From Smithella sp. (lineage in GTDB: Bacteria > Desulfobacterota > Syntrophia > Syntrophales > Smithellaceae): DNA of 64,000 bases. The notes under the pieces are model-generated. The model was not told the DNA's origin and did no database searches. It saw only the letters and a program-made list of their open reading frames with translations. This document shows positions 46,572 to 54,425 of the stretch, piece by piece (positions within the stretch are counted from its first letter, which is position 1; the number at the start of each line of letters is the position of its first letter). A program made the translations under genes and the position numbers. The stretch spans positions 1 through 64,000 of the forward strand of contig JAAZHX010000292.1 in assembly GCA_012510495.1 (NCBI GenBank), written 5' to 3'.

Positions 46572-47552
46572 ATGTCATTTGCAAATATTTACGGCCATAC
46601 GAAACAAATCATCATGCTGCAGAAAGCCATGGCCCAAAAGCGGGTCGGGCATTCTTACATTTTCAGCGGACTTGCGGGCATCGGCAAAAAAACGCTGGCC
46701 CTCGAATTTGCGCAGGCGCAGAACTGTGAAAACACCGCCCTCCGGCAGGATGCCTGCGGCCAATGCCTCTCCTGCCGGAAATTAACGCGCGGCAGCCACC
46801 CGGACATTCATGTGCTCCAGGCGCAGACACAGTTTATCCGCATTGACGACGTCCGCGGCATTCAGGACCAGATGACCTTCCGGCCGCTGGAAGGAGGAAA
46901 GCGCGTCTTCATCATCGACGATGCCGACAAAATGAACGAACCCGCGGCCAACGCCCTTTTGAAAACCCTGGAGGAACCGTCCGCCGACAATGTTCTCATC
47001 CTGGTGACGGCCCGTCCCTTCCGGCTTCCGCAAACGATTCTCTCCCGCTGCCGCCATTTGCGCTTCAACCCGCTCGCCGCCGGAGACGTCACGAGGTTCT
47101 TGACGGAGCAAAAACGCATGGAGCCCGCCCGCGCCTCGGCGCTCGCCTCCCTTTCCGGCGGCTCGATCGGCCGGGCGCTGGAACTGGACTCGGAGGACAT
47201 GATCGCCTTTCGCGCCGGATTGAGCGGCCTGATCAGGGATGCCGGACGCCGCGATCCGATGAGCCTGTTCGTCCTTGCGTCTTTCCTCGGCCAGGATAAA
47301 AAACACACGCAGCAGGGCCTGTCCATTCTCCATACGTATTTCCGCGACGCGCTGGTTTACAGGGAAACGGCGCAGGCGTCCATGATCCTCAACGCGGACG
47401 ACCTGCCGGTCGTCGAGTCGCTGGCAGGCCGCCTGGAAGGCGAGCAGTTGTTGCACAATATTGCCGTGGTGGAAAAAGCCAGGCAATCGCTGGACATGAA
47501 CGCCAACAAATCGTTGACATTGGACGCAATGGCATTTAAGCTTCATCTGTAA
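46572..47552 (+). CDS. holB: DNA polymerase III delta' subunit
   Basis: A 326-residue AAA+ clamp-loader subunit. YGHTKQIIMLQKAMAQKRVGHSYIFSGLAGIGKKTLALEFAQ contains the N-terminal box and a P-loop-like GLAGIGKKT. A zinc-binding Cys cluster is seen in CGQCLSCRK. The DEAD-like segment is FIIDDADKMNEPAANALLKTLEEPS. The arginine-sensor SRC is in ILSRCRHLRF. It follows tmk, as in E. coli and many other genomes. Confidence 0.93.
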   Translation: MSFANIYGHTKQIIMLQKAMAQKRVGHSYIFSGLAGIGKKTLALEFAQAQNCENTALRQDACGQCLSCRKLTRGSHPDIHVLQAQTQFIRIDDVRGIQDQMTFRPLEGGKRVFIIDDADKMNEPAANALLKTLEEPSADNVLILVTARPFRLPQTILSRCRHLRFNPLAAGDVTRFLTEQKRMEPARASALASLSGGSIGRALELDSEDMIAFRAGLSGLIRDAGRRDPMSLFVLASFLGQDKKHTQQGLSILHTYFRDALVYRETAQASMILNADDLPVVESLAGRLEGEQLLHNIAVVEKARQSLDMNANKSLTLDAMAFKLHL

Positions 47553-47572
47553 AAAGAGGCAAAGCAGGGCGC

Positions 47573-48352
47573 ATGCAGATCAACATCATTGGGGTAAAAT
47601 TCAAAAAAGAAGGCAGAATTTATCATTTCGACGCGGACGACCTGATCCTGCGCAAAAATGATCAGGTGCTGGTCAATACGGACAACGGCGTCGCGATGGG
47701 CACGGTCGTCACCGACGTTCGTCGCTCGGAGGCCTCCGATCTCCCCCCCAATCTGAAAAACGTCATCCGCAAGGTCACCGCGGACGATTTGCGGGTCCGC
47801 GAAGAACTGGATCTGCTCGAAGAGGAAGCCAAAAGATACTGCATCGGCAAAATCGCCGAAAGAGGCCTTTCCATGAAACTGATCACGGTGGAATGCCTTT
47901 TCGACCGGAGCAAAATGATCTTTTATTTTACGGCGGACGCGCGGGTAGATTTTCGGGAGCTGGTCAAGGACCTGGTCTCCAGATTCAAAACGCGGATCGA
48001 GCTCAAGCAGATCGGGGCGCGGCAGGAAGCGAGAATCGTCAAAGGGATCGCGGTGTGCGGCCGAACGGTCTGTTGCGCGGGCATTTTGCAGAATCTGGAC
48101 CGCGTGACCGTCAAGATGGCCAAAGAACAAAGCATGTCGCTGAATCCGGAGAAAATTTCCGGCTTGTGCGGAAGACTGATGTGCTGTCTGTCCTTTGAAC
48201 ACGAGGGATACGCCGACGCCCGAAAGGGCGCCCGCGAAGCGGCCAGGGCCCAGCCCGTCCGGGAAGGCGCACAGGAAGGCGAGCCGCAGCATCAGATCCG
48301 GCAGAAAACAGACGGTCCGCGCGAAACCAGAAGGAAGCGGAAAACGGGATAA
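47573..48352 (+). CDS. PSP1-domain protein (RicT/YaaT-like)
   Basis: A 259-residue protein with the PSP1 domain. VLVNTDNGVAMGTVVTD lies near residue 35, and RELVKDLVSRFKTRIELKQIGARQEAR and the Cys-rich GIAVCGRTVCCAGIL (about 160-174) follow. LCGRLMCCLSFEHEGY (about 200-215) adds further cysteines. The Bacillus homologue RicT (YaaT) works with RicA and RicF as an Fe-S protein complex affecting RNase Y and sporulation. The Gram-negative role is unknown, but the place between holB and metG is conserved (yaaT-holB in Bacillus). The C-terminal 40 residues are charged and disordered. Confidence 0.88.
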   Translation: MQINIIGVKFKKEGRIYHFDADDLILRKNDQVLVNTDNGVAMGTVVTDVRRSEASDLPPNLKNVIRKVTADDLRVREELDLLEEEAKRYCIGKIAERGLSMKLITVECLFDRSKMIFYFTADARVDFRELVKDLVSRFKTRIELKQIGARQEARIVKGIAVCGRTVCCAGILQNLDRVTVKMAKEQSMSLNPEKISGLCGRLMCCLSFEHEGYADARKGAREAARAQPVREGAQEGEPQHQIRQKTDGPRETRRKRKTG

Positions 48353-48368
48353 GGAGCAGCCAACGACC

Positions 48369-50261
48369 ATGTCCAGACCCTTTTACATTACCACGCCGAT
48401 TTATTACGTCAACGCCTCGCCGCACATCGGCCACGCTTACACCACCATCGTCGCCGACGTCCTGGCGCGCTTCGCCCGCATGGCCGGACGAGAAACATTT
48501 TTTGTGACCGGCACGGACGAGCACGGCGACAAAATCGCCGAGGCCGCGCAAAAAGCGGGCATCACACCGAAAGCTTACGCGGACAAAATCAGCGCGCAGT
48601 TCCGCGGCCTCTGGCCCGAACTGGCCATCACCAACGATTTTTTCATTCGCACGACCGATGAAAATCACGTGGAGACCGTCCGGCGCATCCTGCAGAAGGT
48701 TTACGACGCGGGCGACATCTACTTCGGCTCCTACGAAGGTTTCTACTGCGTCGGCTGCGAACGGTTTTATACGGAAAAAGAGCTGGTGGAAGGCAAATGC
48801 CCGGACCACCAGACCGAACCGGAGCACCGCAAGGAAAGCAATTACTTTTTCCGCATGAGCAAATACCAGGACTGGCTCGTCCGGCACATCCAGGAAAATC
48901 CCGATTTCATCCGGCCGGAACGCTACCGCAATGAAGTTCTGGCCTTTCTGCGCGAGCCGCTGGAAGACCTGTGCATCTCACGCCCGAAGACGCGCCTGGA
49001 ATGGGGAATCACGCTGCCGTTCGACGACCAGTATGTCACGTATGTCTGGTTTGACGCGCTCATCAACTACGTCACGGCCGTCGGTTATCCGGACGGGCCG
49101 AACTTCAGCAAATTCTGGCCCCAGGCCCAGCATCTGATCGCCAAGGACATTTTAAAACCGCACGGAATCTACTGGCCCACCATGCTCAAAGCCGCGGGCA
49201 TCGACCCTTACCTGCACCTCAACGTGCACGGCTACTGGAATTCCGATTCGAGCAAAATGTCCAAGAGCCTCGGCAACGTGGTCCGGCCGCTGGACCTGAA
49301 AGACAAGTATGGCCTGGACGCCTTCCGGTACTTCCTGCTGCGCGATATGGTGTTCGGCCTCGACTCCAATTTCTCGGAAGATGCGTTTGTCGCGAGGCTC
49401 AACTCCGATCTGGCCAACGACCTGGGCAACCTGGTGAGCCGCTCGGTCACGATGGCCGTCAAATATTGCGACGGAAAGATTCCCGCACCGCCCGACGGGG
49501 CGCTGGAAGCCAGACTCCCCGGGCTGGCGCAAAAAACCGTGGCGGAGGTGGAAGCCTGCTTTGCCGACCTGTCGCTGCACAAGGCGCTCATGGCCATCTG
49601 GGAGCTGGTCGGCGCCGCCAACAAATACATCGTGGAAAACGAACCCTGGAGCCTGGCCAAAGACCCGGCCTGCCGCGAAAAACTTCTTGCCATTATGTAT
49701 CGCCTCCTGGAGGCCCTGCGCGCCGTGGCGATTCTGATTTCCCCGTTCATGCCGCAGGCGGCGCAAAAAATCCTGCAGAACCTCGGACTGGATGCCGGGG
49801 AGCCATATGATCTGGACGTGATCCGCGGCAACAAGCCCCTGCCGGCGGGCGCGGCGCTTTCCCGCGGCGAGTCGCTCTTCCCGCGCGTCAGCGCCGAAAA
49901 GGAAGCGCCGCCGAAGAAGAAACCGGCCGTCGAACTCAAACCGGAAATCGACTACGATGAATTTTCCAAGGTGGATTTGCGCGCGGCGAAGATTCTCGCG
50001 GCGGAGGCAGTTCCCAAATCCAACAAGCTGGTCAAGCTGCGCATTGATATTGGAGAAGAGCGGACGATTGTGGCGGGCATCGGCAAAGACTACAAGCCGG
50101 AAGACCTGGTCGGCAAATCCATCGTCATCGTGGCCAACCTGAAACCGGCCAAACTGATGGGCGTCGAGTCGCACGGCATGCTGCTGGCGACGGATTCTCC
50201 GGAAGGATTGACGCTGATCGGATTCGACCGCGAGCCCAAAACCGGCGCGAAGGTGAGATAA
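48369..50261 (+). CDS. metG: Methionyl-tRNA synthetase
   Basis: A 630-residue class I synthetase. The HIGH motif is in ASPHIGHAYTT (about 15-25) and KMSKS in SSKMSKSLGNV (about 294-304). The connective zinc knuckle appears as CVGCERFYTEKELVEGKCPDH, a one-knuckle form. The anticodon-binding helical domain spans about 360-500. The C-terminal EMAP-II-like tRNA-binding domain (about 530-630: FSKVDLRAAKILAAEAVPKSN) is fused, which supports dimerisation and tRNA affinity. The start at 48369 is the family N-terminus; the frame is open upstream into the PSP1 gene. Confidence 0.97.
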   Translation: MSRPFYITTPIYYVNASPHIGHAYTTIVADVLARFARMAGRETFFVTGTDEHGDKIAEAAQKAGITPKAYADKISAQFRGLWPELAITNDFFIRTTDENHVETVRRILQKVYDAGDIYFGSYEGFYCVGCERFYTEKELVEGKCPDHQTEPEHRKESNYFFRMSKYQDWLVRHIQENPDFIRPERYRNEVLAFLREPLEDLCISRPKTRLEWGITLPFDDQYVTYVWFDALINYVTAVGYPDGPNFSKFWPQAQHLIAKDILKPHGIYWPTMLKAAGIDPYLHLNVHGYWNSDSSKMSKSLGNVVRPLDLKDKYGLDAFRYFLLRDMVFGLDSNFSEDAFVARLNSDLANDLGNLVSRSVTMAVKYCDGKIPAPPDGALEARLPGLAQKTVAEVEACFADLSLHKALMAIWELVGAANKYIVENEPWSLAKDPACREKLLAIMYRLLEALRAVAILISPFMPQAAQKILQNLGLDAGEPYDLDVIRGNKPLPAGAALSRGESLFPRVSAEKEAPPKKKPAVELKPEIDYDEFSKVDLRAAKILAAEAVPKSNKLVKLRIDIGEERTIVAGIGKDYKPEDLVGKSIVIVANLKPAKLMGVESHGMLLATDSPEGLTLIGFDREPKTGAKVR

Positions 50262-50278
50262 AAAAGGAGCTTCCTCTT

Positions 50279-50976
50279 TTACTCTTTTAACAAAGCTTCA
50301 ATCACCGGCCTGTCAAAACCCGGTACGACCTGCCCTTTGATATAAAACAAAGGCGTCGCGCGCACACCGATTTTCGCGGATGCCTCCCGGTGCGCCGCGA
50401 TCAGAGCCTCGGCATCCTTATCGCCGCAAAGATTCAGCGGCTCCTTTCCGTCCAGCTTCCCCGACAAAACTTTCCCGTATTCTACGGCTTTGTCGGAAGT
50501 GCAGAAAATATGCCGGATTTTGTCTTCCGCGTCCCCGGACAAGGGGTAGAAAAAGACATACAGAGTTACGTCCTTCAAGCGCCCGGCAAAAAACGCATGG
50601 GACTGGCGGCAGTAATAGCAGTTCGGATCGATGAACTCCACAACAGGAATTTTCCCTGCGCCGATTTTCAGGGCCTTGTCGAGCGACAGACCCGCCAATT
50701 TGGAGGTCATTTTTTTCCCGTTGCTCTCCTGCGTGAGATTGGTCCCGTCTTTGGAAATCATGCTGCCCACGAAAATCAAGTCGCCATCCGGAAGATAATA
50801 ATAAATCTGGTTGCCGTTATAGACTTCATAGACGCCCCTTGCGGAGGTTTGCGTCATGGTTTCGTAGGAAGGCCGGGGAAAGCTTTTTTAAACTGTTCTT
50901 CCGGCGATATCTTTTGCGCCGGAAAACATCCTGAAAGCAAAATCAGCAAAATCCCGGCAAGCAATAATTTCTTCAC
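50279..50976 (-). pseudogene. DsbC-like thiol-disulfide lipoprotein, frameshifted
   Basis: The main part (50279-50857, 192 codons) is a thioredoxin-fold domain with the motif DPNCYYCRQSHAFF and the cis-Pro region RATPLFYIKG, as in DsbC/DsbG isomerases. The N-terminal dimerisation part (VYEVYNGNQIYYYLPDG) precedes it. Its signal sequence lies in another frame: a GTG at 50976 encodes MKKLLLAGILLILLSGC, a lipobox, then 24 residues to a TGA at 50854-50856. Adding one base near 50868 joins the frames and restores a DsbC-like protein. So this is either a sequencing or assembly error, a recent mutation, or an ATGA-coupled split gene. I list it as broken. Confidence 0.65.
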
Positions 50977-50993
50977 GGAAAAGCTACTTTGCG

Positions 50994-51350
50994 CTATTTA
51001 TTCCGGATCAGATATTTCGGATAGGCGGCAAGCAGGGCGCTGCGCACCAGGAGCGCGGCCGGTTTATCCCATTTACCGGGGTTTTTCTGCAGGTAATCGG
51101 CAACGATTTTATACAACGTGTCGGGGGTGACGCCGCTGGGCAAAGAGTAGTCGGAAACCGTGGCTTCCGCCACTCCCTGAATATATCCCATGTAGTTTCC
51201 CGCCAGCAGGTAATCCGCTTTGGTATAGTCCTGCTCGGCTTTTAAATAAGACTTCATTCCATCGGCAAGATCATGCCCGCTCATGGCCTGCGCGGAGGAG
51301 CCGCCAAGGACCAGGACGATCAACAACAAGGCAACGGATAGTTTCTTCAT
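50994..51350 (-). CDS. Secreted Rap1a/Tai-like small protein
   Basis: A 118-residue protein with a clean Sec signal peptide (MKKLSVALLLIVLVLGGSSAQA, cut after Ala22). The mature part has the pattern DLADGMKSYLKAEQDYTKADYLL then GNYMGYIQGVAEAT, close to the Rap1a family, first known as immunity proteins of type VI amidase effectors and now seen in many unrelated periplasmic proteins. The usual cysteine pair is missing. There is no type VI gene nearby, so an immunity role is unlikely here. It is 17 bases upstream of the DsbC-like gene on the same strand. Confidence 0.65.
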   Translation of the reverse strand: MKKLSVALLLIVLVLGGSSAQAMSGHDLADGMKSYLKAEQDYTKADYLLAGNYMGYIQGVAEATVSDYSLPSGVTPDTLYKIVADYLQKNPGKWDKPAALLVRSALLAAYPKYLIRNK

Positions 51351-51458
51351 GGGGAACATCCTGTTTGATTTTTTATTTTTCCTTCCGCCGCTGAAAGGCG
51401 GCGGTCCGAATGTCGCACAATCTTCCCTGTCCGTCAACAACCCAGATTCTTCCCCCTC

Positions 51459-52238
51459 TTAAAACCGGTAGTGGAGCTCCAGCATGTGAAAATCCGCTCC
51501 CGTCGTGTCATGTCCGTACAGGGCCGCGTCGGAATAGTGCAGAAACCGGTAGCCGAATCCCAGACGCTTATAAACCGGCACGCTGAGGCCCGCGGTCAGC
51601 GCAAACTGAAAATATCCGCCGTAATCCTGCTCCCCAAAGCAATGCCTGCTGAGGAGGGCCGGGCCTGCCCCCATATCCAGGTTGAACCTTCCGTCCCGGC
51701 TGCCGAAAACCAGCAGGGGAATCAGCGAAACGGCCAGCGCGGTTTCTCCGGCACCGTAAAGAGCGCCCGCGCTGGCCATCAGCCTCAGGCCTCCTCCCCA
51801 GCCGGACGGGGAATACCATCCCCAGGGCAGCCGGAACTGCGCCGCCGCGTCAAACTCCTGAAATTCTTCCGTCGCCGTGCCGCCCAAAACATCAAGACCC
51901 GAAAAGCGACCCCGGACGCTGATGTTCAAAAGGTTTGACCGAAGAACCCCGGGCTTTTTCCCGGATTCCGCGGCGACGCCCTGACCATCGGGATCAGCGG
52001 CGGCAATACCCGGATTCACCGCAACCGGATGCGCAGGCTGCACTTCTGCCCGTTCCGGTGAAGACGCGGTCTCACGGGCATGAGACAGGGCCAGAAAAGG
52101 TCCGATCACCAGCAGGATTGCAGAAGTAAAAATCAGGAGACAACGATCACGGAAATAATCATTTCTCCTGCCGCGTCCTGCCTCCGGGAAAAGCGGCTCT
52201 CCCTGCTCTTTTTGTTTGCCCGTGCAGATGTTCTTCAT
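51459..52238 (-). CDS. PagL-like lipid A 3-O-deacylase (outer-membrane barrel)
   Basis: A 259-residue protein. From the ATG at 52238 (GGGAGGCGGG upstream) a membrane-type export signal lies at about residues 37-55, followed by a Pro/Ala-rich linker (about 56-100). The beta-strand-rich barrel domain has alternating hydrophobic and aromatic segments. The C-terminal part has GFGYRFLHYSDAALYG, where His-x-Ser matches the catalytic pair of PagL, and it ends in LHYRF, an outer-membrane barrel C-terminus. PagL removes the 3-O acyl chain of lipid A. The linker is unusually long and the catalytic Glu is not obvious, so activity is uncertain. Confidence 0.65.
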   Translation of the reverse strand: MKNICTGKQKEQGEPLFPEAGRGRRNDYFRDRCLLIFTSAILLVIGPFLALSHARETASSPERAEVQPAHPVAVNPGIAAADPDGQGVAAESGKKPGVLRSNLLNISVRGRFSGLDVLGGTATEEFQEFDAAAQFRLPWGWYSPSGWGGGLRLMASAGALYGAGETALAVSLIPLLVFGSRDGRFNLDMGAGPALLSRHCFGEQDYGGYFQFALTAGLSVPVYKRLGFGYRFLHYSDAALYGHDTTGADFHMLELHYRF

Positions 52239-52434
52239 CCCGCCTCCCGGCCCCGCGATTTCACTCGCCACTCGCTGCTCATCTTCCTATAATCCATTAC
52301 CCCTGGCCTGTCACCCCGAGCCCGTCGAGGGACATCATCCACCAGGCACGTTTTTTCTATACCATAAAACTCCGGTCCGTCAAAAGCGTTCACGGAGCTT
52401 GACTTTTGAGCGCAGTCCTGCTGAATAGTCGTCC

Positions 52435-53169
52435 ATGAATCACTGTTCTCCTGATTCGGCAGAACCAAAAATCCGCACGGCTTTCATCCTGGGCGCAGGG
52501 CTGGGAACGAGGCTCCGGCCGCTTACGGATCATATGCCCAAACCGCTGCTGCCGGTCGGGGGGCGCCCGATTATCACTTACGTAATGGAGCATCTGCGCG
52601 CCGCGGGCGTCACGCGGCTGATCATCAACACGCATCACTGCCCGGAAAAATACCAGGAAGCGTTCCCGGAGAGCCGCTGGAAGGGTGTTCCCATTACCTT
52701 CCGCCACGAACCGGTTCTTCTGGACACGGCGGGCGGCATCAAGAACATTGAGGATTTGATCGGGCAGGACCGCCGCATCATTGTTTACAACGGCGATATC
52801 ATCACCAACCTGCCGCTGGCGCCCCTGCTCAAAAGGCATGAAGAGCTGGGCGCGGAGGCGACCCTGGCGCTGCGCAGCTGCGGCGAGCCGGCCAATGTCC
52901 ATATTGACTCGCGGGGATTTATCTGCGATATGAGAAACACTTTGCGCAACCCGGGCGTCCAGGCCTGCCTTTTTGCGGGCATTTATGTTCTGGAAACAGT
53001 CTTCCTGCGACGGCTTTCGGCGGGGAAAGTCGAATCGATTGTGCTGCCGTTCGTCGAGAGCATCCGGCAAAATCCCCGGTCTATCGGCGGAATCGTCATC
53101 GATGAAGGCTTCTGGCACGATCTGGGCACAATTGAAGAATATCACACATTACGCAAGCAGGTCCTATGA
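52435..53169 (+). CDS. murU: Sugar-phosphate nucleotidyltransferase, MurU-like
   Basis: A 244-residue nucleotidyltransferase. The signature GAGLGTRLRPLTDHMPKPLLPV (about 20-41), the metal-site motif VYNGDIIT (about 120) and EGFWHDLGTIEEYH at the C-terminus are all present. With the adjoining kinase it matches the MurU/AmgK pair of Pseudomonas and many Gram-negatives, which recycles N-acetylmuramate as MurNAc-1-P and then UDP-MurNAc. It overlaps amgK by 4 bases (ATGA). The MurU name depends largely on that pairing. Confidence 0.82.
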   Translation: MNHCSPDSAEPKIRTAFILGAGLGTRLRPLTDHMPKPLLPVGGRPIITYVMEHLRAAGVTRLIINTHHCPEKYQEAFPESRWKGVPITFRHEPVLLDTAGGIKNIEDLIGQDRRIIVYNGDIITNLPLAPLLKRHEELGAEATLALRSCGEPANVHIDSRGFICDMRNTLRNPGVQACLFAGIYVLETVFLRRLSAGKVESIVLPFVESIRQNPRSIGGIVIDEGFWHDLGTIEEYHTLRKQVL

Positions 53170-54149
53170 ACCAGGACATCCGACAATTCGTAAATCATCA
53201 TCTGAGCACGGCGGAATTTCAGTACGACCCGATCCTCAAGGGCGGCTCCGACCGCACCTTTTATCGTGTGGGCGTGCCCGGAGGCGCCGCCTTCATCTTC
53301 ATGGAATACGGAACCGAGGTGGAGGAAAACGCCTGCTGGGCGGAGATCAACCGCTTCATGACGGAAATCGGCATACCGGTTCCCCGCATCATCGCCTTCG
53401 ACTTCCGGAAGCGATTCATGCTGCTCGAAGATCTGGGCGACGAAGATCTGTATTCTCTGCGCGAGCTGCCCTGGCGCAAACGGAGGACCTATTATCTGAC
53501 GGCGCTTTCCGCAATCCACAGGCTTCACCGGATTCCGCTATCCGACGTGCCGGCTTCCCTGGAACTGTGCCCGGGGTATGACCGGTCTCTATACGCGTGG
53601 GAGCATGCCTATTTTAAAGAAAACTTCGTCGAGGCCGTCTGCGGTCTTTCGCTTTCCGGCCCGCAGGAGCGCGACTGGGCGGAAGAGATGGAGGCGCTGA
53701 TCGACCGCCTGCAACAAATCCCGGAATGCCTGATTCACCGGGATTTTCAGTCCCAAAATATCATGATCCGAAACGACCGGCCGGTTTTTCTCGACTTTCA
53801 GGGCATGCGGAAGGGCAATCTTTTTTACGACCTGGGCTCTCTGATCTGTGACCCCTATGTCTCTTTCTCTGTGTTCGAACGAAACGAACTTGTCGCTTTT
53901 TATTACCGGATCATGGAGCCGGATTACAGTTTCGAAAAGTTCACCGACTATTTCTGGGAAGGAGCGGCCCAGCGGTTGATGCAGGCGCTGGGCGCCTACG
54001 GGTTTCTGGGACTCAAGAAAAACAAGCCGGACTTTCTCCGGCATACCGCGGGCGGCATCCGGAATCTGGCCGCCGCTGCGTCCCGGGCCGGCAGTCTGCC
54101 GGTCTTGCACGAACTGGCCCGGACCTGCGCAAACAAACTTTCCGCCTGA
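53166..54149 (+). CDS. amgK: Aminoglycoside-phosphotransferase-fold kinase, AmgK-like
   Basis: A 327-residue APH/choline-kinase-fold protein. The catalytic loop is HRDFQSQNIMI (Brenner motif, Asp as base), followed by the metal-binding FLDFQGMR. A nucleotide-binding N-lobe with GGSDRTFYRV lies near residue 25. In the MurU/AmgK recycling route AmgK phosphorylates MurNAc or GlcNAc at the anomeric carbon. The start overlaps murU (ATGA), which supports joint function. Specificity for amino sugars is inferred from context. Confidence 0.82.
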   Translation: MNQDIRQFVNHHLSTAEFQYDPILKGGSDRTFYRVGVPGGAAFIFMEYGTEVEENACWAEINRFMTEIGIPVPRIIAFDFRKRFMLLEDLGDEDLYSLRELPWRKRRTYYLTALSAIHRLHRIPLSDVPASLELCPGYDRSLYAWEHAYFKENFVEAVCGLSLSGPQERDWAEEMEALIDRLQQIPECLIHRDFQSQNIMIRNDRPVFLDFQGMRKGNLFYDLGSLICDPYVSFSVFERNELVAFYYRIMEPDYSFEKFTDYFWEGAAQRLMQALGAYGFLGLKKNKPDFLRHTAGGIRNLAAAASRAGSLPVLHELARTCANKLSA

Positions 54150-54425
54150 TTGGAAGAGAGCCCGGAGGGCACGGTTGGAAATGCCGGTCCTCCTGTATTC
54201 AGCCGCATACGGTTATTTCCGGCGAAGCGCAGAATCTTGATGAAAAAGAAACAATAGCCCAACCCCCCCCCGCAACATCGGCATGACCGTTAGCCGTGCA
54301 AGCGATTCATTGGTCTTTCGCGGCGGAAAGCCGCCTTGGAGACCCGACAAAGCCGTTGCGCTGCCCCATCCAATATGTTAAGCAAATCCCCGATTATTGA
54401 ACTCTTTTGGGAGAAAACCACCGTT
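54150..54425. other. Intergenic region before leuS
   Basis: No gene is visible. It contains a run of nine to ten C residues at about 54262 that is a likely spot for length errors. There is no hairpin or leader peptide that I can relate to leucine control of leuS. Confidence 0.5.

Noticed and set aside
50994..51350. Type VI secretion immunity protein
   Set aside because: The Rap1a resemblance is general, the cysteine pair is missing and no effector or secretion gene is in the window.
54150..54425. T-box or leucine leader before leuS
   Set aside because: No T-box core sequence, no terminator/antiterminator pair and no Leu-rich leader peptide.
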